Assembly (NCBI RefSeq): GCF_026151205.1
Contig: NC_087081.1
Coordinates: forward strand, 6,257,246 to 6,321,245
Reading direction: 5' to 3'
From: Bolinopsis microptera
Taxonomy: Eukaryota; Ctenophora; Tentaculata; Lobata; Bolinopsidae
Length of the DNA stretch: 64,000 nt
The notes beneath the pieces are model-generated. The model was not told where the DNA came from and ran no database searches. It saw only the letters and a list, made by a program, of their open reading frames with translations. Both the position numbers and the translations under genes were made by a program. Below, in pieces: positions 54,715-64,000 of the stretch. Within the stretch, counting starts at the first letter, position 1. Each line of letters starts with the position of its first letter.

Positions 54715-55677
54715 GCCTTCAAGATAAACGTCAATACTTTCTCTCACGAATGCCTAGATGTCGTATTTTTCAGATCGCCTAGATTATTATGTGCATAATC
54801 TAACTGAGAAACGGATTAGACGAAGGTTATCAAGCATTCTACGTTAGCAAAATTGACTCGGTGATTATGTACACGCGACAGGACACCTAAGACGCAGCTT
54901 CGATTCCTAAGTTAAGGCGGTTTAACGAGGTCAGCTAACCCCGTGTGGAAACACAACCTGATCACAGTAATGAACTCCGGCTTAATTCGCATATTCGTCA
55001 GAACGACTAGAACTCATCATTATTAGGGCTCACAATGCAGAATAACATGGCCAAACATTCAATAATTGATCCCGCATTATGACAACATTATAATGCAAGA
55101 CTTTCTAATAACTGCACTAGTAGTGATGTCATCTATAAGTAGTTGCCTATATGACATGTGAGACGTGCTCAAATTACCTAAAACGGATGTGACCCATCTT
55201 TCAATTAATCCTTGAGTTGTCTTGAGCCTTGATTCAGTGGAGGTCACTATGATTCTGGCTCATGTAAAAATATCATAGCGTACTTCACTAACTTAAAAAA
55301 TACAAGTATGTGGACCTAGAGTCAACTAGCACAGAACAGTCTGTGCAAAATGATCATTGGACAGTATTAAGACTGGAGTCCTCGCGGTTCCCAGCATATA
55401 ATCGTGGTGCAGGTGGTAACGCACCAGTCCACTGAGGTTGGGTGTCACTATATTAGTGGAACTGTACGATCCCTGACCCTGGTGAGACCTGAAGGAGGAT
55501 ATGATCGAGGTAAGTGATAGCCCGCATCTCCTGGCTAATCAGGCAAGATCATATTTCGAGAGCGGTAGGTACGCTCTCGTGGAGCCTATAATAAGTATCC
55601 TGACCTAGGTTTTATTAGTGTGTTTCGGTCCACCCCTTTGTAGATATTATCGTTTCAACCGAGCGTTGTGTCTTACA
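54715..55677 (+). mobile_element. ~960-bp insert flanked by ATCTTAACAAGTTT
   Basis: Interrupts the duplicated block: ATCTTAACAAGTTT occurs at ~54700 and again at ~55678-55691, while the sister block at ~58883 runs through once (ATCTTAACACGTTTTTGTAT). A 14-bp duplication suits retroposition. The interior 54735-55180 is related to 55870-56277; the 3' part (55380-55640) is GC-richer, with GTGGTGCAGGTGGTAACGCA and GAGCGGTAGGTACGCTCTCG. No ORF. Confidence 0.5.
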
Positions 55678-56277
55678 TATCTTAACAAGTTTTTGTTTGT
55701 ATATACAGGGTGGGCCAAAAGTCAGTGTGCAAACGTTGGGTCTTATACGTCCGCCGTGTTTTATATTTGAGGGTTGTTGCTTTGCAGATGGTTTACTGTA
55801 CCTACTGGTTCGAAGATTCCGTCACCAAAATTTGAAAATTCGAATATTTTAGACCACGCCCATTCAATATTAAAACACTTATATTGTTCTCCCCGAACAT
55901 GCTAGATGTCTAATTTTTTCAGAAACGGTAGATTATTAAATGTTGCATATGATCTGAAAATCTGAGGCAAAACAGATTAGAAATGACGAAGTTATCAAGC
56001 ATTTTCTGTATCTCGTTAACAAAATTGACTGGGTGATTATGTGACACCGCGACACGACACCTTAATTGAGCAGCCTTATCGATTCCCATAATGTTTAACG
56101 GGGTGGTTAACGGGGTCACCTAATCACGTGATTAGGTAAACCAATCACCTGATCACACGTAATGAATAACCTCGTTAAGGTTCATATCTCGGTCATCTGA
56201 GAAGCTAGAACTCTCATTTTTTTCAGGGTAAACGTAATTTAAATGGCCAAACACAATTCAATAAAATTTGATTCCCG
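54735..56277 (+). repeat. Diverged tandem pair (54735-55180 and 55870-56277)
   Basis: Both contain, in order, ..GCTAGATGTC/GCCTAGATGTCG.., AGATTATT, ACGAAGTTATCAAGCATT-like text, AAAATTGACTGGGTGATTAT and TGGCCAAACA, with heavy divergence. Non-coding. Confidence 0.55.
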
Positions 56278-57057
56278 CACTATATAATGACAACACTATA
56301 TAATGACAAGCACTTTATAATGACTTGTCACTATATAGTCGTGTCATTATAAAGTATGTTTTGCACACTATATAATGACATGTGAGACGGCTGCAAATTT
56401 ACCTAAAAGGATGTGACCCATGCTTTCAAATGGTAAGGTCGCGTAACATCGACGTGCCACAGATCATCACTAGCTGATGATCCGTCATCTCAAATATTTT
56501 AAGGCAAGCTGTGGAAAGGATGTGATCCAAGTACTCAAGTAGAAACATGAGTACTTGTTGGAGCTCGTTGGTGTCGTTGGAGCTTGTTATCATGTGGTGG
56601 TACTCGTATATATAGGGCTCAATGAAGGACAAGTTATATCAATCATGGCTACTCCTTCTGTTGAATACACTACTGGTAAACGAGGAAAGGACAACGCTCT
56701 CGTGGATGGTCAACGCTACACCTTAAACAGAAAGAGGAACGGAACTGACGGAGTCACGAAGACCTACTGGATCTGTGTTGTTCCTGGCTGTCTGGCTCGA
56801 CTGGTGCTTCATGAACAGAAAATTTCGATTGTACTAGATATTTCTATGACAGTTATACATTTTACTTAAATAAGATTATTTGCTTTAGTAATATTCTAAA
56901 AGTAGAATCAAAGAAAAGTAAGGAAAAGTCGATATAAGATAAATTTGTCACTATATAGTGTTGTCATTATATGGTGCGTTTTGCAGACTATATAATGACA
57001 AAGATCAGCTGTCATTATAAAGTGCTTGTCATTATATAGTGTTGTCATTATATAGTG
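56278..57057 (+). mobile_element. 780-bp MULE-like element encoding a FLYWCH finger
   Basis: Long inverted ends made of CACTATATAATGACAA-type units: 56278-~56385 (ACTATATAATGACAACACTA..) and its inverse ~56950-57057. Flanks TGATTCCCG (56269-56277) and TGATTACCT (57058-57066) look like a 9-bp target duplication with two mismatches, the size expected for Mutator-like elements. The interior codes for a FLYWCH-type finger, a domain that accompanies MULE transposases in animals. No transposase catalytic domain remains, so it is non-autonomous. Confidence 0.72.
56645..56869 (+). CDS. FLYWCH-type zinc-finger protein fragment
   Basis: 75 codons from MATPSVEYTT. I prefer this ATG to one 30 codons upstream because the conserved part begins here. 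The core TTGKRGKDNALVDGQRYTLN, RKRNGTDGV, KTYWICVVPGCLARLVLHEQ fits the FLYWCH finger (Y..YWxC....C.AR...H; Cys-Cys-His ligands). The usual closing HxH region is replaced by KISIVLDISMTVIHFT and a stop, so the finger may be truncated, or its end may lie in another exon. FLYWCH fingers bind DNA and occur at the N-terminus of MULE-type transposases. Its position inside inverted repeats supports transposon origin. Confidence 0.65.
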   Translation: MATPSVEYTTGKRGKDNALVDGQRYTLNRKRNGTDGVTKTYWICVVPGCLARLVLHEQKISIVLDISMTVIHFT

Positions 57058-57270
57058 TGATTACCTTTTACTATAAGTTGCCGTTTGGTGTGAGCAATAC
57101 TCAGCAATAGCGAACAGCACGCACACTCCTTTGCCCCGTAAACCTATATCTAATCTATTCAAAGAGTGACAGCCATACTACACATTGAATTAGGATTCCA
57201 TTAAATATAAAATTGATTTATTGTAAACTTGTTTATTCTGTAATAAATGGCATAAAATTGGAATTTTTGT

Positions 57271-57600
57271 TTAAATGATAGTAATATTAGGTGTGAGACT
57301 ATCATTTGACCGTTCATTAAGGACAACACCCCAAACACTTATACCATAACTGAGATGTGATTCAAAGAGAGCATTATATATTTTTTTCAAATGTAGTTCA
57401 CCAGGTATTGAGTGTCGAATTCTACAGATTGCACCAGTCATGGACCGAAGTTTTTTACGAATGTAGTGCATGTGGGCAGCCCAGTTTAACTTACTACCTA
57501 TAACAATACCTAATTTGGTATCCTTGACTTCAGTAATAACCTTACCATCGATGAATATTGACCTAGACTCATCTAGCAGGTTAGCACTTTAGCAAATGGT
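57271..57600 (-). pseudogene. LINE RT fragment (Jockey group-like)
   Basis: Minus-strand frame: SRSIFIDGKVITEVKDTKLG, IVIGSKLNWAAHMHYI then RKKLRSMTGAICRIRH, LHLKKIYNALFESHLSYGIS and VWGVVLN. This is the post-catalytic segment of non-LTR RTs ('VKDTKFLGI.ID..L.W..HI'). Both ends are truncated; the last residues (ERSNDSLTPNITII) run out of the homology. Confidence 0.75.
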
Positions 57601-58143
57601 CTGGTCCTTGCACAGGTCTCATCATATTCAGAGGAAAATTTAAAATGGATCATGTAGCAACATTTACTCATTGATATGGAGTAGATTACATTTCATGTAA
57701 ATCGACACATGTTTAAGAACTAAGAACATCATTGACACCACTCCATCATATATAATCATCCCTTCACAACATCATCCCTAGCTGAAGACGATTAACACAT
57801 GTATTTTGAAAGCTCCTGCGAAAAAAACTTTTCGTATCTCTTATAGGTTTTGAATACATTCAATACATAATCAATAAATATATATCCGAATAAATTTGAT
57901 TTAAAATTAAATGATACAAGTATGCTTGCAGCTAGCGCGCTTGTATTTGATAAATATTCACGCTGTTAAAATGGGTTTTACCAATTGTCCTTGATTAAAG
58001 CAAACGTACTTGATTCTAGTAGCCCCTACCTCCTCGAACTCTACGCAGTTGTTGAATGTACTGTGCTATTGTTCTATGGAAGCTATAAGTCTCTTCGATT
58101 ATTACAATACAATGGGTCGTTCACATATTACGTAATCAATATT
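57601..58143. repeat. Mixed dispersed-repeat fragments
   Basis: 57721-57785 repeats part of 46840-46905; 57984-58143 repeats 47017-47176, including the left half of the GGGTCGTTCACA MITE (58117-58144), and fuses directly to the 770-bp block. No gene. Confidence 0.6.
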
Positions 58144-58905
58144 TTATATACCCAGTCCTAAGCACAAGAGAACTGCAACAGCGAATGAGCGAACGGCACT
58201 TTGTCTTTACACTTAGCTAACTTGTACTTGTACTACAAGTTGCATCTTCAAGTTGTAGATGCGATACTTCATAAATCATACTGCCATAGATTGGTTCATA
58301 ATTTATCTTTCATCTACCAGTATATATACTACCCTTGCAAGCTTTCGACACGAAAGTCTCAGGTCCCTTGATACTAGAACCACCCCCATTAGCAAGAGCT
58401 CCCGTCTCTTATGTGATCTATGAGTCGAGCAGACAAGATCATGTTAACTTCTTAATGTACAGCTACATCTACTGGTGGATCACACCACTAATTATACGTC
58501 ACTATTTGGTGATATGATAGGACCCCTAATTATTGGGGTCCTCCTTAGTCGGTCTTTTGTCAGCTGCACTGCTCCGGTTATTTTTGTTCTAAAAACCTCA
58601 CAACTCTGTCTCGGGCATTTTAAGATTAAACAGCATCTTCAGATTAAACGATACGATATTTTTGGAACAAAATAAAACAAGGTAGAGTTGAGAGTTCGAT
58701 TGTTGAGACACGATGAGTTAAGTTATTCCTTTTAAAGAGCTGCTTTATGCAGTTCACTGCATTCAGTTCTGCTCCAGGGACTTTGAGCCTCGTGGGCGAT
58801 AATTCAATAACTCATTGTTGTCGTGAATTTCACACGGTACTACTATAACCAGAGGCTATTTGCTTACAAAAACTTGTTTACTATCTTAACACGTTTTTGT
58901 ATATA
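58144..58905 (+). repeat. ~770-bp duplicated block, copy 2
   Basis: See the copy at 53940-54714. Here it is not interrupted by the 960-bp insert. It lies ~490 bp upstream of the Gypsy gag start, so an LTR identity is conceivable, but no TG..CA ends or primer-binding site are recognisable. Confidence 0.65.
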
Positions 58906-59398
58906 TTCTTACTTCTTAGTATACATTGGCTGGTACTACTTATATATACTCCGGGCTAGTATAGTGGTTTGTTATTATAATGGGTTCAATTTAAATAGGG
59001 TTTGATCTACATTGAGGCTTGAGTTGGACATTTTCGCCAGGAAAATATGTTGAGTAATACATTTGGGAAGCTTTGAAATGTTATCAAATTATTATGATTA
59101 TGACAAAGAATTTAATTTGTTCAACTTTTCCGTACAAATTTAAGAAGACTGAACTGTTATTATAAGGCATTTAAACATTTCCATTTAAGATGAATGGTTC
59201 AATTTTTATAAATCATTTATTACAAATTATCAGAATATCACTACCTGCGTTTTAAACGATGCATTCAATTTTTATTGTGGCACGAAGTGTTGTGATTTAT
59301 TTATTAACCATTTATCATTGTTAGGCATGTAGACAAATTTCCAGTTATCGCAAGAGTTGTCTCACTTGTTCAGAACATATTTGTCTACATCCCTCATC
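58906..59398. other. No gene seen; leader region of the Gypsy element
   Basis: AT-rich. Expected to contain the element leader, but I could not identify a tRNA primer-binding site or LTR end. An alternative upstream in-frame Met at 59357 exists. Confidence 0.4.
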
Positions 59399-60139
59399 AT
59401 GGAAAAGTTTTTAAGCCCTCAGCGCTTGGACATCACCCTCACAGATAAAGGTGACGAAGTTGCAGATACCTACCTGCACTGGAAACAGACTCTAGACAAT
59501 TTTATTACTATTCTTGGTGAAAAAGCTAACACCGAAGAGACACAATATATGGTGCTTTGCAATTATGTGAGCCCCTCAATATATACAACTATCAAGGGTG
59601 AAACAAAGTTTTCGGAGGCAGTTAAGATCTTGAATGGTTTGTTTGTTAAAACAAAGAATACTAACTTTGCGAGATTTTGTTTATCTACACGGAGTCAAAC
59701 TGAAGCTGAATCAGTTGATCAATTCGTCTTGGCGTTGCGGACACTGGCGAAACAGTGTAATTTTACCGAAGTATCAGCTGCTGTTCATGGGGAAGAGAGC
59801 ATTAGAACAGCTCTTATCAGTGGGCTAAGGGACAAGCAAATTCGGCAGCGCCTAATGGAGGACACTAAAAGTTTAGATGATACCATCACTCTGGCTTTTA
59901 CTCTGGAGCAATCAATCTCAAACAATGAAAAGTATAACGGTTCTAATCTAAATGGTATTGTTAATGGAAACGATTCTGGACTGGATTCAAAGGATCATGC
60001 GGTTATAAATATCTCCGGGATTTCGACGCGGGATCATATTATCACTCAGCCCGGCCCGCTGTTAGATAAACATCTCAAGGTGATATCATCCCGCCCCGGA
60101 AATTTGTATAAACCCGGCCCGCTTTTTAGTCGTAACTGA
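59399..60139 (+). pseudogene. Ty3/Gypsy Gag, interrupted
   Basis: Frame from MEKFLSPQRLDI (59399). About 200 codons are genuine Gag: DTYLHWKQTLDNFITIL, FARFCLSTRSQTEAESVDQF, LRTLAKQCNF, ALISGLRDKQIRQRLMEDTK, the capsid-like pattern of retrotransposon Gag (retrotrans_gag: W..F...L..F/Y..L..R.Q..). After KDHAV (~60001) the frame enters a 589-bp insert and stops at 60139. The nucleocapsid part resumes, in the same frame, at ~60599 beyond the insert. Gag is therefore truncated in this copy. Confidence 0.8.
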
Positions 60140-60595
60140 TGTTTATCATTCAATTCTCCGACTTACAATAATCAATGATACTGCTGATTTAAGAACTCGA
60201 TAATAGTAGAACAGTTAGACGCGCGATCACGTGGGCGCGTCACGTGCGTACCACGTGCCACCAATAGCATACGCCGAGTCTATACCACGTGACACGAAAG
60301 CGCACCACGTGATATGAAACATCGTAACCGTCCACTTCTTTTACACGCAAATTCCTGGGAACGTTGCCAAAGCAGCTAATTCTAAAGTATAAATCCCTTG
60401 TCGAAATCGCCGGAGATAATTATAATCCATAAACACTTCACGCTCAGGGCTAAATAAATGTAATCCCTCAGCTGGCGCTTCGGGATTACATATTAACACA
60501 AAACTCGTGCGCTGCGCGCACTCGTATGTGTTTATCAGATCATCCCGCTAGCGCGGGATGATCTGTTATATAAACCCTTTGCGTGGCGGGTTTAT
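60007..60595. mobile_element. 589-bp hairpin-rich, CACGTG-rich insert in gag
   Basis: Flanked by GTTAT (60002-60006 and 60596-60600), giving a clean in-frame excision point between Gag and its zinc knuckles. Five CACGTG sites lie within 84 bp (60228, 60241, 60252, 60286 and 60306). Several strong hairpins occur: ATCATCCCGCTAGCGCGGGATGAT near 60540-60563, TGTAATCCCTCAG..CGGGATTACA at 60460-60490, and ACTCGTGCGCTGCGCGCACTCGT at ~60505-60527. GATAAACATC/ATAAACCC words recur at both ends. No ORF; class unknown. Confidence 0.65.
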
Positions 60596-60607
60596 GTTAT
60601 TGTAGCT

Positions 60608-63421
60608 GCCACTCACGGCAATTCAGTTAGTCCTAATATAAAGTGTGGATATTGTGGTAAGGAGTACCATGTTCGAACAGCGTGTCCTGCTAATAATACT
60701 ACTTGTAAAACTTGCGGTAAGCGCGGACATTGGGCACGAGTATGTCGATCAGCGACGGGTCTTGGGAAGACCGCACCTAATGATTACATCTCTAAGAAGA
60801 ACTCTGCAAACAACGCTTATACTCCAGTTAACAACGCCTACAACGTCCCGTCTGCTGATCAGCCCCAGCAATCATCCCCATTCTCTTATCTTTGTGCTAT
60901 GTCTCCATCGACACCTTCAACGCTGTCTCAGACAACCGTCAACGCAAAGGTAAATAATCATATCGCTTACATTTTGATTGACACTGGTAGCTCAGAGAGT
61001 TTTGTTGACTTGGGTTTTGCTAGGCGAAATGGCATAACGATAGGCCCGGGTACGAACAAAATAACTTTAGCTTCGGAATCAATGTCAACAAACACTCAGG
61101 GGTCCTGTGTAGTAGATATTGTGATTGAAGGCCACTCCTATTCAGAGTGTAAATTATCAGTTATGGACAAACTATGTTGCGACGCAATCGTGGGTTTGGA
61201 TTTACTCCGAAGTCATATGAATCTTGTGGTTAATTTCGGAGGAAATAGAGATCCCTTGGTGATAGATGAAGCTGGTAGGAACTGTGCACAGCTTTCAATG
61301 TCGAACCTTGAGCCCATACCTCTATTCTCCACATTAATGGAAGGCACCAATCCAATCGCTTGTAGGTCCAGAAAGTACTCTGATGCAGAGAGAGCATTTA
61401 TAGCAAAATCGGTTAAAGAGTTATTGGAACAGGGCACTATTAGGCCGAGTAATAGTCCTTGGAGAGCACAAGTCCTCGTTACAGGTTTAGATTCGGCAAG
61501 GCCCCGAATGGTGGTAGACTACTCTCGAACGATCAACAAATTCACACACTTAGATGCGTATCCTCTGCCAAACCTTGATACTATGGCCTCGCAGATAGCT
61601 AAGTACAGGATCTATAGCACATTTGATCTTAAGTCTGCCTACCATCAAATCCCGATTCTCGAAGGAGAAAAGTCACTCACAGCCTTTGAAGCAGCTGGGA
61701 AACTATTTGAATTTAATGGCATTCCCTTTGGAGTCACTAATGGCGGGCCTGTTTTTCAACGTAATATGGACATACTTGTGGAGGAAAATAAGTTAGATAG
61801 TGTTTTTCCTTATCTGGACAATATAACTGTTGGGGGCTATGATCAGGAAGATCACGACAAAAACGTCAAGGGGTTATTATCGACTATTAAGAAGTTGGGA
61901 CTAACGTTGAATCATGATAAGACTATAAGTTCAGTTGAAACTATCAACATTTTGGGCTATCAAATTTCTCACGGCACTATCCGTCCTGATCCTGAGCGCA
62001 TGCAGCCGTTGAGGGACTTGCCGGTACCACATGATGCTGACTCACTAAAAAGGGCCATGGGCTTATTCTCTTATTATGCTTAATGGGTGCCAAAATTCTC
62101 GGACTTGGTACGACCTTTGATAGACCCGGAATTCCCCCTACAGAAAGAGGCAATCACGGCATTTAATAATCTGAAAACGTGTATAGAGGGTTCCTGTGTA
62201 GTCTGCCCTAACACTAATGAGCAGATGGTGCTAGAGTCTGACGCTTCTGATTTTGCAGTCTCGGCCAGTTTGAATTAAGGAGGAAAACCGGTGGCATTCT
62301 TTTCTCGAACATTGAAGCCTCATGAAAGGAAACATCATGCAGTGGAGAAGGAGGCTTGTGCTATTGTGGAGGCATGTCGTGCGTGGCGACATTACTTAGT
62401 TAGCCGGCACTTTAAATTACTTACGGATCAGCAGGCTGTTTCGTACATATATGATGAAAAGAATCATGGAAAGACTAAAAACAGCAAGATAGACCGATGG
62501 CGTATTGAACTCAGCTGTCTAGACTTTGACATAGAGTACAGACCAGGCCCGCTTAATGTCACAGCGGACTGCTTGTCAAGAGCATTTAGTGCTGCTACAT
62601 ATCATACAGGTCCTTCCCTCTCTCGGATTCACGAAGAACTATGTCACCCTGGGGTCACTAGAATGTATCACTTCGTTAGGAGTAAGAATCTTATCTATTC
62701 TCTAGCGGAGGTAAAAGAGACCATCGCGAAATGTGTGGTGTGTTCTAAGATTAAACCACGTTTCTGTAAGTCCGAGAACTCTCCAGTGATTAAGGCAACA
62801 CAACCTTTTGAACGATTGAGCATTGATTTTAAGGGACCCTTACCAAGTGGTACAGGGAACAGGTTCATATTAACTGTAGTTGACGAGTACTCGAGGTTCC
62901 CGTTTGCCATTCCGTGCCGTGATCAAGAGTCAAGGACAGTGATTAAGGCGCTCATGAATTTATTTTCATTGTTCGGTACTCCGGGGATGGTTCACTCGGA
63001 TAATGGACCATCACTCGTCTCTCACGAATTCAGATCATTCCTAATTGAGAACAACATTGGATTCTCAAATAGCAGCCGGTATAACCCCAGAGGAAATGGC
63101 CAAGTTGAAAGATATAATGCCGTTATATGGAAAGGAATTGAACTGGCGTTGGCTAGTAAGAAATTAGCACCATGTCACTGGGAACAGGTCCTCCCTCAAG
63201 TTCTGCACTCTATCCGCACCTTATTATGTACCTCAACTAATCAATCACCTCATGAGCGATTATTTACTTATGTTAGGAGATCTGCCACAGGTAATTCTCT
63301 ACCTTCTTGGCTTATTGGGGCATCCAAGGTTCTTCTTAAGAAACACGTGAGGTCTAATAAGTACGATGATTTGTGCGAAGAGGTGGATATTGTCTCACTA
63401 CAGCCTGAATCTGCTAAATAG
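60608..63421 (+). pseudogene. Ty3/Gypsy nucleocapsid-Pol frame with two TAA codons
   Basis: One frame in continuation of Gag. Two zinc knuckles (CGYCGKEYHVRTAC and CKTCGKRGHWARVC, ~60640-60750) are followed by an aspartic protease (LIDTGSSESFVDLGF, ~60975). The reverse transcriptase has STFDLKSAYHQIPI (~61620), FGVTNGGPVFQRNMD and, in the catalytic box, YLDN rather than YLDD (~61812). RNase H follows (LESDASDFAVSASLN; VAFFSRTLKPHERKHHAVEK), then a connector RPGPLNVTADCLSR. The integrase has an H2C2 finger (H..H..CVVCSK) and D-D-E residues (IDFKGP, HSDNGP, GQVERYN), ending at TAG 63419. In-frame TAA codons at 62081-62083 and 62276-62278 each stand where relatives usually have glutamine (YA-x-W.PKF and SLN-x-GGKPVAFFSR). 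Inactive as written; LTRs not found in the window. Confidence 0.9.
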
Positions 63422-64000
63422 TACAGACAGATCCGTCTGAAAAAATCGATCTGTCGACACACAAAGCTTACAAAGGATTTTTGACGTTTTTGAGTCCTAA
63501 TAGATGTCCTTTATGGCTGACCAATTTTTCCAAACTTTTCCACGTGTCTTAAGGCCACTTTTTGCCACTTTACCACTTTTTACCACCTTTCTTGTTTGTC
63601 AAATATCTTGAGTTGTGAACATCGTAGAAAGTTGCAGATTAATCGAGGGTGTTTATATTATCAGGAAGAAAAACTTTTGTTCAAACAATTTTTACGTCAG
63701 ATAATCAGTTAATTGGATAATTATCAATTAGCTAATTAGCAAAATTCTAAAAAAATTTTATTGGCTCAAAATGATCGGAATAGCTTAAAACACGGAAAAA
63801 GGTAGTTTTTAGAAAAACTTTGAAAATTTTTCACTTACATTTTTTTTTCGAGACTTGGAAAAATTTCGAAAATTCAAAATATTTTTTTCCTCCAAAAGTA
63901 ATCAAATTGCATGAAACGCGGAGAAAAATGCTTTTCAAAAAAAAACTTAGTGAAATTTTCGTTTCAAGAATACTCAAATCACCAATATTTGTAGTTGGAG
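63422..64000. other. No gene seen downstream of Pol
   Basis: AT-rich, with recurrent GAAAAATTT/AAATTTTT words. The 3' LTR, if present, should start here or beyond the window; I found no repeat of the 58144-59398 sequence. Confidence 0.4.

Noticed and set aside
55380-55640. tRNA-derived SINE promoter (GTGGTGCAGGTGGTAACGCA region)
   Set aside because: It vaguely recalls an A box, but I could not find a B box at the right distance or a cloverleaf.
62081-62278. TAA reassigned to glutamine (non-standard genetic code)
   Set aside because: The Ly6 genes end at TAA four residues after their final Cys-Asn, as the family requires, and CAA is used freely in the same Pol frame. Two C-to-T changes are simpler.

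Overview
The window reads as repeat-dense, non-coding-rich DNA of an invertebrate animal. The reasons are: intron-containing genes with GT..AG splice sites encoding a small secreted Ly6/uPAR-type protein; several non-LTR (LINE) lineages beside a Ty3/Gypsy element; hAT, Merlin-like, TTAA-type and TA-type DNA transposons; and an animal-style FLYWCH finger. I see no operons, tRNA, rRNA or CRISPR arrays. I cannot name the species. Only two genes look like ordinary host genes (the Ly6 pair at 43868-44422 and 49565-50117). Nearly everything else is mobile or repetitive.

Region 1 (1-9870): a large fold-back element (1-5742, cut by the window edge) with long inverted terminal arrays built from the palindrome GCGCTTATAAGCGC. 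It ends inside a 9-bp minisatellite (5743-6556). A LINE reverse-transcriptase 3' part (6557-8690) follows and is itself split by a ~974-bp insert. The LINE ends in the same 9-bp repeat, then comes a ~355-bp GGA array and the right part of a dispersed repeat called family C here, which carries a 191-bp hAT MITE.

Region 2 (9871-18540): a decayed Merlin/IS1595-type transposase, a hAT MITE with a perfect 8-bp target duplication, a second copy of the 974-bp repeat, two nested LINE fragments, a second family C copy with its minisatellite, and an RTE-like LINE with a trinucleotide tail.

Region 3 (18541-31679): an error-like degraded copy of the fold-back element, low-complexity junk, then a partial reversed copy (21361-25100) head to head with a complete copy (25101-31679). 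Together they form a ~7.3-kb inverted repeat. Part of this may be an assembly artefact.

Region 4 (31680-42960): two opposed decayed copies of an RNase H-bearing LINE. One is interrupted by a 1378-bp near-perfect hairpin element at TTAA. Between them lies a 4.4-kb non-autonomous DNA element (35576-40022) that has swallowed LINE pieces, including an intact ORF1. Empty sites for both inserts are visible elsewhere in the window.

Region 5 (42935-50722): a direct segmental duplication carrying the two Ly6 genes, separated by dispersed repeats.

Region 6 (50723-64000): a 128-bp perfect palindrome, duplicated non-coding blocks, a MULE-like element encoding a FLYWCH finger, a LINE fragment, and a Ty3/Gypsy gag-pol (59399-63421). 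The gag-pol would be one continuous frame but for a 589-bp CACGTG-rich insert and two TAA codons.
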